Below, piece after piece: positions 49,140 through 58,793 of a stretch of 64,000 nt of DNA. Source of the DNA: Gordonia jinhuaensis (GTDB taxonomy: Bacteria; Actinomycetota; Actinomycetes; Mycobacteriales; Mycobacteriaceae). Position numbers and translations under genes: made by a program. Numbering within the stretch: the first letter of the stretch is position 1; every line of letters begins with the position of its first letter. The notes below the pieces were generated by a model. That model saw only the letters and a program-made list of their open reading frames with translations. It made no database searches and had not been told where the DNA came from. The stretch covers positions 225,188 through 289,187 of the forward strand of contig NZ_BMGC01000002.1 of NCBI RefSeq assembly GCF_014639795.1, in the 5' to 3' direction.

Positions 49140-49802
49140 TCAGAGAAGGAAGGTGAGGTTGTGGTGGCTGCGGTGACCGTCGACGAGACACACGATCTTG
49201 CGATCGATCTTCAGCTCGCCGTCCTGCCGCACGAAGACATGCCCCATCCACCCCGGCATGGTCTGCAGAACATGGCCGTCGCGTAGTTCGTGGACCACGA
49301 ACTGCGAACGAACCTTGACCTCGTCGGCGGTCGCGGTGGGGATCCGGACGAAGCCGGTGTTCACATGGGAGGTGTAGGAAGGCGGCAACTGCGAATACGC
49401 CACACCCGTTCTCAGCCATACGATCCGGTCGCCCATGCGTCGACGGTCGTCGAAGGCGATCGTCACCCGCGACTGCGGATCACCTGAGTCCGGATCGGGC
49501 ATATCCCGTGCCGCGGGAATCCAGTACAGGCATTCCCTCGAGTACAGCTGATACCACTGCTCGAACGCTCTGCGGTCCAATAGCCAACTCTCGTGCAACA
49601 CCAGTGCCTCATACTCGTCGCGTTCGGGCTGCGTCAGCGGCGTGCCGACCGCGTCCCATTCCACCAGGTCGTGGCGTAGCTTCGCGTAGTACGCGTCGTC
49701 GATGTAGGGCGATCGCAGACTGTCGGCGAGGATCGTGTCGAGCGCATAGCGCACCACCGGATCGTCGGGGTCGCGGTGGATCTCGCGTTCGGGGGCGCTC
49801 AT
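49140..49802 (-). CDS. Aromatic-ring-hydroxylating dioxygenase, beta subunit
   Basis: 220 aa from ATG 49802, overlapping the alpha-subunit stop. Cone-shaped small-subunit fold with LHESWLLDRRAFEQWYQLYS, LYWIPAARD and HVNTGFVRI. It has no cofactor and shapes the alpha3-beta3 oxygenase. Confidence 0.9.
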   Translation of the reverse strand: MSAPEREIHRDPDDPVVRYALDTILADSLRSPYIDDAYYAKLRHDLVEWDAVGTPLTQPERDEYEALVLHESWLLDRRAFEQWYQLYSRECLYWIPAARDMPDPDSGDPQSRVTIAFDDRRRMGDRIVWLRTGVAYSQLPPSYTSHVNTGFVRIPTATADEVKVRSQFVVHELRDGHVLQTMPGWMGHVFVRQDGELKIDRKIVCLVDGHRSHHNLTFLL

Positions 49803-51148
49803 CGGGCCACCAGCTTGGTCTCGGAGGTCATCAGCTTCTTCCAGCGCCGCCAGAACGCTCGGATCGGGAGTTCGTCGGTGACCGGGCCGGTCACGTTGCC
49901 GTTGGCGTCGAGGGTCTCGGTGCCGGTGTCGATGTGGCGGTTGGTCACCACCCACTCCATCTCCTCGACACCGAGTCCGCGTTGGCACTCTTCGAAATTG
50001 GCGAGATCGTCCGGCTCTCCGAATGCGGGAAAATCCTCCTGCAGTCGTACGCGCAGCGAGTTCACCTCGGGTGGCAGGTCGGGTGCGTGCAGGCTCGTCG
50101 AATACCAGACGATGTCGGTGTCGTCGACGGCGAGCGGCTCGATCACCTGGATCTGATTCCCGATGATGAGCAGGTTGGGGAAGATGTTGAGATTCATCCC
50201 CGATCCGACCACCACGTCCAGGGCGGCCTTGGCCGACACCTCATCCAGTTGTGCCCGGATCGCTTGTTCGAAACTGTCCTGCCCCGGCATCGGCGCGGCC
50301 GAATCCCAGTAGCTGTCGATCTCTGCGCGCTGATCGAGGAATGTGTTGCCGTTGTGCAGGTCGGTGACTGTCTGCAGTCCCGCATCGGTGTCGCCGAGCG
50401 CCCACTGCATGTCCACGCCGACGCCGTAGCGGTCCTTACGCATCCGCAACAGCGAGGCGTGAGAGAAGCCGGGGTGGTAGCCGTCGGCGGAATTGTCGTA
50501 GACCAGTTTCCAGTTGCCCTTGCAGTTGAGCCGGGTCTGGCCGTGGCGAACCACCAGCTCCGCGCCGGGCCACCGATCGAGCCACTGGTCGATATAGCTC
50601 GTCACATCGCCGAGATGGGTTGCGAGATCGTCGATCTCCTGATCGAGGGTGCCGAAGACGAATCCACGGTAGGAATCGATGCGCAGGCGACCGAGACCGA
50701 GCTCGTCACGATCGAAGCTCGCCCCGTATCCCTTGTGCATCGGCACACCGGTGAGCTTGCCCGTGTTGGTGAAAGTCCAATTGTGGTACGGGCACATGAA
50801 GCTGCGCGCATTGCCCGAATCGGTGCGACACACCGTCGCCCCACGATGGGTGCATCGGTTGATGAGGCCGTGGATGCTGCCGTCTTTGGCGCGGGTGACG
50901 ATGATGGGCCGCAGACCGAGATTCTTGCGGACGAAGTCGTTGGGCTGGGGGATCTCGCTCTCATGCGCGAGATAGGTCCACGTGCCGCCGAACACCCGGT
51001 TCATCTCCGCGGTGAAGATCGCCGGATCGGTGTACATGCTGCGGTGCACCCGAACGTCGGTCACGAGTTCGTCGTAGCGGTGGAGCGGACCAGTGGTGTC
51101 GGGGCCGTCCACATCCGGACCTGTCTCAGTATTTCGTGAAGTACTCAC
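49799..51148 (-). CDS. Rieske non-heme iron oxygenase, alpha subunit
   Basis: 449 aa from GTG 51148 (an ATG at 51205 would overlap the synthetase gene more). Rieske [2Fe-2S] ligands: CTHRGATVC and MCPYHNW. Mononuclear iron ligands: the two histidines in SADGYHPGFSHASLL and the acidic DDLANFEECQRG near residue 385. With the beta subunit it forms the terminal oxygenase of a ring-hydroxylating system. No ferredoxin or reductase gene is in the window. Confidence 0.93.
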   Translation of the reverse strand: MSTSRNTETGPDVDGPDTTGPLHRYDELVTDVRVHRSMYTDPAIFTAEMNRVFGGTWTYLAHESEIPQPNDFVRKNLGLRPIIVTRAKDGSIHGLINRCTHRGATVCRTDSGNARSFMCPYHNWTFTNTGKLTGVPMHKGYGASFDRDELGLGRLRIDSYRGFVFGTLDQEIDDLATHLGDVTSYIDQWLDRWPGAELVVRHGQTRLNCKGNWKLVYDNSADGYHPGFSHASLLRMRKDRYGVGVDMQWALGDTDAGLQTVTDLHNGNTFLDQRAEIDSYWDSAAPMPGQDSFEQAIRAQLDEVSAKAALDVVVGSGMNLNIFPNLLIIGNQIQVIEPLAVDDTDIVWYSTSLHAPDLPPEVNSLRVRLQEDFPAFGEPDDLANFEECQRGLGVEEMEWVVTNRHIDTGTETLDANGNVTGPVTDELPIRAFWRRWKKLMTSETKLVAR

Positions 51149-52624
51149 GGTGCTCCCATTCGGTGACGACGTCGGGGGTCTTCTCCCAATCCGGCTCGGC
51201 GGCAAGGAATCGACCGATCTCCGAGGCCTTCATACCCAGTACCCAGTCGATGAACGTGTTGCCGAACGTGTCGCGGAAGAACTGGCTGCGTTTGAGTTCG
51301 TCGACAGCATCCATCAGAGTGACCGGGAGTTTCGGGCGGTCCGTCGCGCTGTAGGGATCGGCTTCCACCGGTCCGGGGTCCAGCGTGCGCCGGATGCCGT
51401 CGAGCCCGGCGGCGATCTGCGAGCCCAGGTAGAGATACGGATTCGCCGTCGGCTCGCCGATGCGGTTCTCGATGTGGGAGGTGGGATCTCCTGGACCGCC
51501 CTGGACACGGCACATCGCCGCACGGTTGTCGTGGCCCCAGGTGGCGCGGTCGGGGGCCAGGGAATAGGGGCGGCGGCGTCGGTACCCGTTGACGCTGGGG
51601 GTGGTGAACACCGATGCCGCAGCGGCGTGTTCGAGCAGACCAGCCACGAAGCTGCGACCCAGCGGTGAGAGGAGGCCGTCGGAACCGGGTTCGGCGACGA
51701 AGAGGTTGTTGCCCTCGGTGTCGTTGATGCTCTGATGCAGATGCCACCCGCTTGCGCAGAAGCCGGGCAGGCCGGGAGCGGTCATGAACGTCGCATGCAG
51801 ACCCATGCGCGCGCTGACCTGCTTGATCATCGACCGGAACAGCGTCATCGTGTCGGCGGCCTGTAGTGGGCCCATCACGTCGAAGGTGAACTCGAGCTGG
51901 CCGGGACCGAGTTCGTCCTCCATGGTGCGCAACGGCATGTCGAGCCGCTCACAGTATAGTCGGCGACGGTCCCGAGGAAGTCGTCGATGCCGTCCATCTG
52001 CACTTCGGACTGGTAGGCATAGCCCTTGCCGATGGTCTCGACCACCGGCGGTGCCGGCGGTGATCCGAGTGTCCCGCTGTCCTCGGGAGCGAGCTTGGGG
52101 TCGACGATACGGGTGAGGTAGAACTCGATCTCCAGTCCGGCGACGTATTCCATTGACTCCGAGGCCAATTCCGCCACGACCTTCTTGAGTTTGTGCCGTG
52201 CGTCGAACGGAGCGGGAGTCCCGTCGTTGAAGTACATGTCGCCGAGGATCCATCCGGTGCCCGGCGACCACGGGAGTTCGTGGAAGGTGAGCGGATCGGG
52301 TACGAGCACGAGGTCGGGGAAACCCTCCATCTCGGCCATGTCGAGGCTGCCGCCCTTGGTGAACGGGTTGAAGGCGATGTTCTCCCCGGAGTCGAAGTTG
52401 AACTGAGCGGAACTGAAATCCAGTGCGTTGGTGAGCGTCGAGAGGAATGTTCTGGGCAGCAGCGTCTTTCCCCGCAGCTTTCCCTGCGGGTCGGCGACGC
52501 TGACCCGGATCGTCTTGAACCGCTTGTCTTTCACTTGCTGGGCGATGGCATCGGCGGCGGCGTGTTGCTCTTCGGTCCACAGACCGTGACGCGCGATGAA
52601 ACCGTGTGGAGACGCTTCGGACAT
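51126..52624 (-). pseudogene. Glutamine-synthetase-like gamma-glutamyl-amide synthetase, frameshifted (AtdA1/TdnQ-like)
   Basis: Starts at ATG 52624 with AGGAG. The N part has SVADPQGKLRGKTLLPR and SMEYVAGLEIEFYLTR; the C part has LEFTFDVMGPLQAADTMTLF, PGFCASGWHLHQS and NGYRRRRPYSLAPDRATWG in glutamine-synthetase order. The two parts are in different frames. On the plus strand ACAGTATAGTC (51951-51961) has two extra bases compared with the expected ACAGTAGTC (VADYCERLDMP on the coding strand). Repaired length is about 498 aa, right for GS-like enzymes that glutamylate aniline or amines. Sequencing error or real loss cannot be told apart here. Confidence 0.85.
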
Positions 52625-52682
52625 GGCTGCTCCTGGCTGAGGAGTGGATGGTGAGGGTGGTGGGACATATGGACTAACCGAG

Positions 52683-52750
52683 ACGTAAGGGACGTTATGG
52701 GCGTTACGTGTCGGTGAGAGGACGTAATGCGTTAAACGTGTGTAACGGGA
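52683..52750. promoter_or_regulatory. ACGTAA-type repeat cluster between the synthetase and rpiR genes
   Basis: ACGTAA (52683-52688) and TTACGT (52704-52709) are inverted; ACGTAA recurs at 52722-52727, followed by GTTAAACGT and TGTAACGGGACGT. The crowding in a 149-bp divergent gap suggests multiple binding sites for the RpiR protein encoded next door. Confidence 0.5.
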
Positions 52751-52773
52751 CGTCGGCCTCTAGACTCGCTCTC

Positions 52774-53667
52774 ATGACGCGCGCGATCGAACTCCACGGG
52801 ACTGTGGCGCAACGGATTCGGCAGGTCAGAGATGCCCTGGCGCCGGGGGAGATGCGAGTGGTCGCTGCGTTGACGGAGTCCTATCCGACGGCGGGACTCG
52901 TGCCGATCGCCCAGCTCGCCGCCGAGGCCGGGGTGAGCGCGCCCACGGCGCTGCGACTGGTCGGCAAGCTGGGCTTCTCGGGGTACGGCGCGTTTCAGGA
53001 GGCTTTGCGTGCCGAAGTGCAGACCCGACTGTTCTCACCGGTCACCGTGTATCCGGCAGGTGTCGACGGCGACCTGCATTCGGCGATCGTCGATGCGGCC
53101 AATCGCTACGGGGAGGGGTTGCAGGCGACGGTGAACGGGATCTCGGCGGACGATCTCGCACGTGCGGTCGAGCTGCTGGCCGATCCGACCCGCCATGTCG
53201 TGACTGCGGGCGGCAGGTTCAGCTCCATTCTGGCGACGCAACTGTCGCGATATCTGCACATGCTTCGCCCGGATGTGGTGGCGGTGGAACCGAATTCCGG
53301 TGATCACATGGCATCGCTGATCGACATCGACGCGACCACGGTGGCCGTGGTGTTCGACTACCGCCGGTATCAGGGCAGTACGGTCGAGTGGGGGATGGCT
53401 GCAGCCGAGCGGGGTGCGGAGTTGATCGTGGTCACTGACGCCTACCTGAGTCCACTCGCTGCTCGCGCGGCGACGGTGTTCGCCACCAGTCATCTCGGGC
53501 CGGGGCCGTTCGACTCGATGGCGCATGGCTTCATGTTCGTCGAGCTGATCGTCTCACTGGTCGCCACACATCTGGGCGGGCCGGCCCGTGATCGGCTCGC
53601 CGCCTTCGAGGAGCTGCAGGTACGTGAGGAGGGCCGACGTGGCACCCGCCCTACCAAGCTCCCTTAA
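52774..53667 (+). CDS. RpiR/MurR-family regulator divergent from the oxygenase operon
   Basis: 297 aa from ATG 52774. Helix-turn-helix VPIAQLAAEAGVSAPTALRLVGKLGFSGYGAFQ in two blocks near residues 50-80. The SIS domain has HVVTAGGRFSSILATQLSRYL and VAVVFDYRRYQGSTVEWGMAAAERG. An in-frame ATG at 52708 is upstream but lies in the operator-like repeats. It probably controls the synthetase/oxygenase operon. Confidence 0.88.
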   Translation: MTRAIELHGTVAQRIRQVRDALAPGEMRVVAALTESYPTAGLVPIAQLAAEAGVSAPTALRLVGKLGFSGYGAFQEALRAEVQTRLFSPVTVYPAGVDGDLHSAIVDAANRYGEGLQATVNGISADDLARAVELLADPTRHVVTAGGRFSSILATQLSRYLHMLRPDVVAVEPNSGDHMASLIDIDATTVAVVFDYRRYQGSTVEWGMAAAERGAELIVVTDAYLSPLAARAATVFATSHLGPGPFDSMAHGFMFVELIVSLVATHLGGPARDRLAAFEELQVREEGRRGTRPTKLP

Positions 53668-53687
53668 CCGGCCAAGCTCCCTTAACC
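53654..53687. repeat. 18-bp direct repeat at the rpiR stop
   Basis: CCAAGCTCCCTTAACC occurs at 53654-53669 and 53672-53687. The first copy contains the rpiR stop codon TAA, so the second is a downstream duplication. Confidence 0.85.
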
Positions 53688-53839
53688 AGTGCTCTGAGCG
53701 GCCGATGCACATATTCCACAACGGTGCCGAGGTGTCGAAGCGGACTCCGTTTTGCCGGTGACCGCCCTCTCGCGTAGTGTGAGAGGTGATGTGACCGGCC
53801 GAATGGCAGTGGTCAACGCGTCGTAGAACGCTTCTCCGA

Positions 53840-53860
53840 CGGGCCTCTGGCCCGCTCTTT
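53840..53860 (+). terminator. Terminator-like hairpin in the leader of the DEAD-box gene
   Basis: CGGGCC-TCT-GGCCCG followed by CTCTTT, inside the 300-bp gap between rpiR and the helicase. It may end the rpiR transcript or attenuate the helicase leader. A second small inverted repeat, CTCTC...GAGAG, lies near 53767-53785. I see no gene in this gap. Confidence 0.5.
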
Positions 53861-53967
53861 GACTTCGTACGGCGAACGGATGCGCACAGATGCGTGTTCG
53901 CCATCGACACCCTGTGGCGCAGGAAAGCGCTGACGAGGCGTGTCCACAACGGAAAGACATACGGACC

Positions 53968-55422
53968 TTGTCCAACACATTTGCATCCCTCGGCGTGCCC
54001 GCCGAACTCGTGAAAGTTCTTGCTTCCGAAGGCAAGACCGAACCCTTCCGCATCCAGGCGGAAACCCTCGCCGACACGCTCGAGGGCAAGGACGTCATCG
54101 GCTCCGGCAAGACCGGTTCCGGTAAGACCCTGGCATTCGCCATCCCGATGGTCGCCGGACTCGCCGAACTGGGTGTCACGCGTCGCCCCGGCGCACCCAC
54201 CGGCCTGATCCTCGCACCCACGCGTGAACTGGCGTCGCAGATCGCGGCAGTGGTCACACCGCTCGCCAAGGCGATGAACCTCACCGTCACCACCGTCTTC
54301 GGTGGTGTCCGTCAGAATCGTCAGGAAGAGGCCTTCCGGCGCGGCGTCGACATCGTCGTCGCATGCCCGGGCCGCCTCGAGGACTTGATGAAGCAGAAGA
54401 TCGTACGACTCGACGACGTCGAGATCACGGTCCTCGACGAGGCCGACCACATGGCCGATCTCGGCTTCCTCCCTGGTGTGACCCGGCTGCTCAGTGCCAC
54501 GCCCGCCGACGGTCAGCGGATGCTGTTCACCGCGACGCTCGACAACGGCGTCGACAAGGTCGCCAAGCGCTTCCTCGACCATCCGGTGGTCCATTCCACC
54601 GAGGAGACCTCGGCTCCCGTCCAGATGACGCACCACGTGTTCGAGGTGTCTGCGGCCGACAAGAATGCGCTCGTGCACGAGCTGGCCTCGGGACAGGGAC
54701 GTCGGATCTTGTTCATGCGCACCAAACACCAGGCCAAGAAGCTGGCGAAGAAGCTCACCGAGAGTGGAGTCCCGGCTGTCGATCTGCACGGCAACCTCAG
54801 CCAGGCTCAGCGGGACCGCAACCTGCGCGCCTTCGGCGAAGAGGGTGGCGTACGCGTTCTGGTCGCCACCGACGTCGCCGCACGAGGCGTACACGTCGAC
54901 AACGTGGAACTCGTGGTCCATGTGGATCCGCCGGCCGAGCACAAGGCCTACCTGCACCGCTCGGGCCGCACGGCACGTGCGGGCACCAGCGGCGATGTGG
55001 CCACGGTCTGCCTGCCCGAGCAGCGACGCGACGTCGCGGGCCTGCTGCGCAAGGCGGGAATCTCGGTCGCGCCGACACGGGTGAACGCGAAGTCGCCCGA
55101 GGTGGATCAGCTGGTCGGCCCCCGTGCGGAGTTCGTCACTCCGTCGGCGGGGCCGGCACCGGCACCGCGTCAGCAGCGGCCCCGCCGCGGATCCGGTACC
55201 GCCAACCGCGGTGGCGGCGGTCAACGTCGCGGATCACAGCAGCGTTCCACCGACTCCACCGGTGCTCGCCGCACGCGCGTGACCAGCGCCGCCGGAGACC
55301 AGACCCCCTCGCACTCCTCGTCGCGCCGTGGCGCCGATGCGGGCAGTGCACGTCGGGGGACGGGTGCGCGCCGCGCATCGGGGCAGCGTTCGGCTCCCCG
55401 TCGCACCCGCGCCGGAGCCTGA
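53968..55422 (+). CDS. DEAD-box ATP-dependent RNA helicase
   Basis: 484 aa from a likely TTG at 53968 (GGAAAG ahead; the frame is open further upstream). Motif Q region FRIQAETL, motif I GSGKTGSGKT, Ia PTRELASQ, II VLDEADHMADL, III-like FTATLD (usual SAT), then VLVATDVAARGVHVDNVELVVH and HRSGRTARAG. The last ~100 residues are Arg/Gly/Ser-rich, a common RNA-binding tail. The long, hairpin-bearing leader suggests cold-shock or growth control, which is inference. Confidence 0.93.
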   Translation: MSNTFASLGVPAELVKVLASEGKTEPFRIQAETLADTLEGKDVIGSGKTGSGKTLAFAIPMVAGLAELGVTRRPGAPTGLILAPTRELASQIAAVVTPLAKAMNLTVTTVFGGVRQNRQEEAFRRGVDIVVACPGRLEDLMKQKIVRLDDVEITVLDEADHMADLGFLPGVTRLLSATPADGQRMLFTATLDNGVDKVAKRFLDHPVVHSTEETSAPVQMTHHVFEVSAADKNALVHELASGQGRRILFMRTKHQAKKLAKKLTESGVPAVDLHGNLSQAQRDRNLRAFGEEGGVRVLVATDVAARGVHVDNVELVVHVDPPAEHKAYLHRSGRTARAGTSGDVATVCLPEQRRDVAGLLRKAGISVAPTRVNAKSPEVDQLVGPRAEFVTPSAGPAPAPRQQRPRRGSGTANRGGGGQRRGSQQRSTDSTGARRTRVTSAAGDQTPSHSSSRRGADAGSARRGTGARRASGQRSAPRRTRAGA

Positions 55423-55533
55423 GTTCTCCTCGGCGCCGCCGGGGCAGTGCCATGATTGCGGTGCCATGATGTGACCTGGCGCAGGCCAGCCCATGCCCGC
55501 GTCGATACGCGGGCGGTGACGACGGGAGCCCCG

Positions 55534-56187
55534 ATGGCATTCATCTTTCCGAGTGCGAGTCTTGTCCCCGACAAGGCCACCGTTGCCAAGCGCTGGCTGG
55601 CCACCACCACGTGGTTCGACGGTGACGTGGATGCCGTCGAGGTTCCCTTCCGCTGCGCCTATCGTTTCGACGACCCCGCCGGCCGGGTGGGTGTCGAGAC
55701 ACTCGTGGTGCATGACGGCGGTCGCTGGCTGCAGGTTCCGTTCACCTACCGGGATGCCCCACTGCCCGGGGGTGATTCGGCTCTGATCGCACAGATGCAG
55801 CACTCGGTGCTCGGACGGCGCTGGGTGTACCCGGGTGCGGCTGATCCGGTCGCCGTGAGCTGCTACATCCGCACGATCATCGACCGTGGCCGTTCGGCCA
55901 CGGTCGAATTCGACTCCGACGACGGCCGCCGCAGAGTCGAACTCGGAGTCAGTGCACACGGAACGGGAACTACTGGTCTGTCGGGTCACGACGTCGACGT
56001 GCTCGGGATCCTCGAAGCCGACCTCGACTCGGCGACCGCGCGGATCCAGACGTCGATGGGCCTGGTGACGATTCCTTACATCGTCGAGGCGGACGGCGAT
56101 CTGACCACCGCCGGTCCCGCATTGGTGGGTTCGGTCCCCGGACTGCATGGCGACGTGGTCTTGGCGACCTTCGAACCGCGCGCATGA
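55534..56187 (+). CDS. Maltokinase N-terminal-cap-like protein
   Basis: 217 aa from ATG 55534. Sequence such as KRWLATTTWFDGDVDAVEV, GGRWLQVPFTYRDAPL and QMQHSVLGRRWVYPGAADPV resembles the cap domain of mycobacterial maltokinase, here as a stand-alone protein without a kinase domain. No catalytic motif seen. The last four bases overlap the next gene. Confidence 0.6.
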   Translation: MAFIFPSASLVPDKATVAKRWLATTTWFDGDVDAVEVPFRCAYRFDDPAGRVGVETLVVHDGGRWLQVPFTYRDAPLPGGDSALIAQMQHSVLGRRWVYPGAADPVAVSCYIRTIIDRGRSATVEFDSDDGRRRVELGVSAHGTGTTGLSGHDVDVLGILEADLDSATARIQTSMGLVTIPYIVEADGDLTTAGPALVGSVPGLHGDVVLATFEPRA

Positions 56188-56666
56188 GCGACGACGGTGG
56201 GCACACTCGGGAGTGGCAGCTCGCCGCACTCGATACCGCCGACCGCTGCTGGGACGGGATTGTCGCGGTGGTCACCGATATGACCGAAAGCACTGTCAAT
56301 CAGCGTCTTTCGATACCCGGATCGAACTCCGTGTTCGCCATCGCCCACCACTGTGTCGAGATGACGCGGTGGTGGCTGGGCACATTCGGCTGCGGTCTGG
56401 ATCTGCCTCGCGATCGCGCTGGCGAATTCGAAGCGACCGGAACCCGCGACGAGCTGCTCGCGCGGATCGCCGCGGTCCGGTCGGAGTCGTCGGTGTGGAC
56501 GCAGCAGATGCTCGATGTGGGCATCGCAGGCCGTGACGCTCGCGGCACGACCGCCGATGTCGACCTGGCGACGGTCAGCGCGCAGTGGGTGGTGCTCCAT
56601 GTGATCCACGAACTCGCACAACACCTCGGGCAGATGCAGATCACCCGGGACGCAGTGCGTGCCTGA
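56184..56666 (+). CDS. DinB/DUF664-like protein
   Basis: 160 aa. Four-helix bundle pattern with metal-binding histidines in AHHCVEMTRWW and VIHELAQHLGQMQITRD, as in DinB and mycothiol-dependent transferases. These enzymes often conjugate or remove thiols; the substrate is unknown. The ATG overlaps the previous gene. Confidence 0.8.
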   Translation: MSDDGGHTREWQLAALDTADRCWDGIVAVVTDMTESTVNQRLSIPGSNSVFAIAHHCVEMTRWWLGTFGCGLDLPRDRAGEFEATGTRDELLARIAAVRSESSVWTQQMLDVGIAGRDARGTTADVDLATVSAQWVVLHVIHELAQHLGQMQITRDAVRA

Positions 56667-56693
56667 CTTCGTTCCTCCCCAATCGGCTCGCGC

Positions 56694-58793
56694 TCAGCCG
56701 ATACCGCCGGTCACCACATACTCGGCCCGCGTACGGCCGTCGCGCGCGGTGGCCACCACCGTCACGATGGCGCCGTAGGGCTCGCGCCACTGCGAATGCC
56801 GTCTGTGCAGCTCCGCTGCCGGCAGCTGTGCGGTTGCGCTGAACTCGGATGCGTCCCGCTGTACCGGCGCGGTGACACCGTTGACGAAGATTTGGAGCAG
56901 TGCGCCGTCCGTCGACCCGGTGACCTCGACGCGCACGAAGTCGGGGTCGGCCTCGGATGTGTGTACCGATGCGGAGACCGAGAGGTCTGGTGCACCAAGG
57001 GAGTTCAGTGACCCCGGGGAGTCCTGCATGCCAGATCCCGGCGTCTCAGACCCCTGCGTTGCGAATCCCCGCGTTGTCGATCCCCCCGCTGCCAATCGCT
57101 GTATCGGAGAGAGTTCGGGGGTCGAGGCCGGGGCGACCCGCCGCCGCGTCCGGTGTTCGTAGGCCCAGCCGTAGGACAGCAAGGCGTTGTCGCTGTAGGC
57201 CCGACCGGCGAATGTGAGGTTCACCGGCATCCCGATGTCGCTCATCATGCCCATCGTGACGTTCACCGTGGGGATCCCGTAGTGGCGGATCATGGTGTTG
57301 CCGGTGGACACCCAGACACCGTTGTCCATCGCCCGCGCATGCGAGGACGGATCGATGTCGGCGTCGGCCTTCCCCACGTCGAGTGCCGAGGGGAACACCA
57401 AGCCGTCCAAACCCAGGTCGTCGAGCCAGTTCTCGAAGTCCACCCGGCGGAGCTCTTCGAGACCACGTACCCCCGCCGCCAGGTCGGGTATCTCGGCGAG
57501 GGGCGTGATCCCGGCTGCCGCACGCTCTGGATAGTCGCCGATGTCGAGGTTGTAACGCGCGTAATACCCGTGCAGCTCATCGGGAATGGCGCCCGCAGGC
57601 AGTGGGTAGATGCGGGCTCCGTCGACGTCGGCGAGCCTGGTGAGCGCAGCGTCGCCGTTGGCGTCGAGATAGTCGTTCCACGACCACACCGTCAGATCCC
57701 ACATCTCGGCATCGAAGAAGCCGGCGGGCAGGATGCCCCGGGCGTAGCCGTCAGGGGCCTGTGGCCGATCGAGTTCGTAGTTGGTGAGCGCGGGGAAGTC
57801 CACCTCGACCACCTCTGCGCCCGCGGCCTCGAGATCGGCACGGGCACGGGCCCACAACTCGAGGACCGACGGACGCGGAGTGATCGGCCATCCGGCATCG
57901 GGATCGTCGCCCAGAAGTATCCGCGGAATCCCGAATCGTTTGCCGTGCAACGCCTCCGGATCGCGCAGCGAGGAATAGGAGTCGGGCCGCACCGATGACG
58001 CGGTCGGCAGCTGCACCCACGGTTGCGTGCGCCAGAAATCGCCTCGCGTGTCGGGATCGTCGGCGACCAGCACCTCGAGCAGATTCAGCAGATCGTCGAC
58101 CGTACGCGTCTGCGGGACAACCACATCCATCGTCGGTGTAAGCGGCCAGTTCCCGCGCACCGAGATCACGCCGCGCGACGGCGTGTAGGCCACCAGCGCA
58201 TTGTTCGAGGCGGGGGACCGCCCGCTCGACCAGGTTTCCTCACCCAACCCGAAGGCGGCCATACTCGCCGCGGTCGACACTCCCGAGCCGTTGGAGGAAC
58301 CCGATAGGTAGGCGGCGGCGAGATAGTCGCGGTTGTAGGGACTCTCCGCGCGCCCGTAGACGCCACGTTGCATGCCGCCGTTGGCCATCGGCGGCATGTT
58401 CGTCAGTCCCATACATATCGCTCCCGCGGCACGGAGACGTTCGATGGCGTAGGCATCTGATCCGGCGACCAGCTCGGCGAATGCGGGAGAGCCCGAGGCG
58501 ACCGTCAGCCCCGCGACGCGGTAACTGTCCTTGGCGGTGTAGGGAATCCCGTCGAGCGGACCGAGCGACTCGCCCCGAAGGCGGCGCATGTCGGAGGCAT
58601 GTGCCTCGGCGAACATCGCCGGGTTCAGCACCGGGACGGCGTTGAGAGACAGCCCATGACGGTCGTAGAAGGAGATCCGGTTGAGGTACCCGGCGACCAG
58701 TTCGACGCTGGTCACCTCGCCGTCCGACAGGGCTGCACTCAGCTCCGCGATCGAGGTCTCGACGAGGTTTGGCGCCGGCGTGGTGTCGCTCAT
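56694..58793 (-). CDS. Amidase-signature enzyme with extra C-terminal domain
   Basis: 699 aa from ATG 58793. Amidase-signature core: Lys in IPYTAKDSYRVAG, the Ser/Gly stretch YLSGSSNGSGVSTAASMAAFG, and EETWSSGRSPASNN where the nucleophile Ser is expected. The family's usual GGS is replaced by WSSGR. The last ~130 residues form a separate domain that looks beta-rich and Ig-like after a low-complexity Gly/Ser linker. Overlaps the next upstream gene (ATGA), so the two are co-translated. Confidence 0.85.
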   Translation of the reverse strand: MSDTTPAPNLVETSIAELSAALSDGEVTSVELVAGYLNRISFYDRHGLSLNAVPVLNPAMFAEAHASDMRRLRGESLGPLDGIPYTAKDSYRVAGLTVASGSPAFAELVAGSDAYAIERLRAAGAICMGLTNMPPMANGGMQRGVYGRAESPYNRDYLAAAYLSGSSNGSGVSTAASMAAFGLGEETWSSGRSPASNNALVAYTPSRGVISVRGNWPLTPTMDVVVPQTRTVDDLLNLLEVLVADDPDTRGDFWRTQPWVQLPTASSVRPDSYSSLRDPEALHGKRFGIPRILLGDDPDAGWPITPRPSVLELWARARADLEAAGAEVVEVDFPALTNYELDRPQAPDGYARGILPAGFFDAEMWDLTVWSWNDYLDANGDAALTRLADVDGARIYPLPAGAIPDELHGYYARYNLDIGDYPERAAAGITPLAEIPDLAAGVRGLEELRRVDFENWLDDLGLDGLVFPSALDVGKADADIDPSSHARAMDNGVWVSTGNTMIRHYGIPTVNVTMGMMSDIGMPVNLTFAGRAYSDNALLSYGWAYEHRTRRRVAPASTPELSPIQRLAAGGSTTRGFATQGSETPGSGMQDSPGSLNSLGAPDLSVSASVHTSEADPDFVRVEVTGSTDGALLQIFVNGVTAPVQRDASEFSATAQLPAAELHRRHSQWREPYGAIVTVVATARDGRTRAEYVVTGGIG

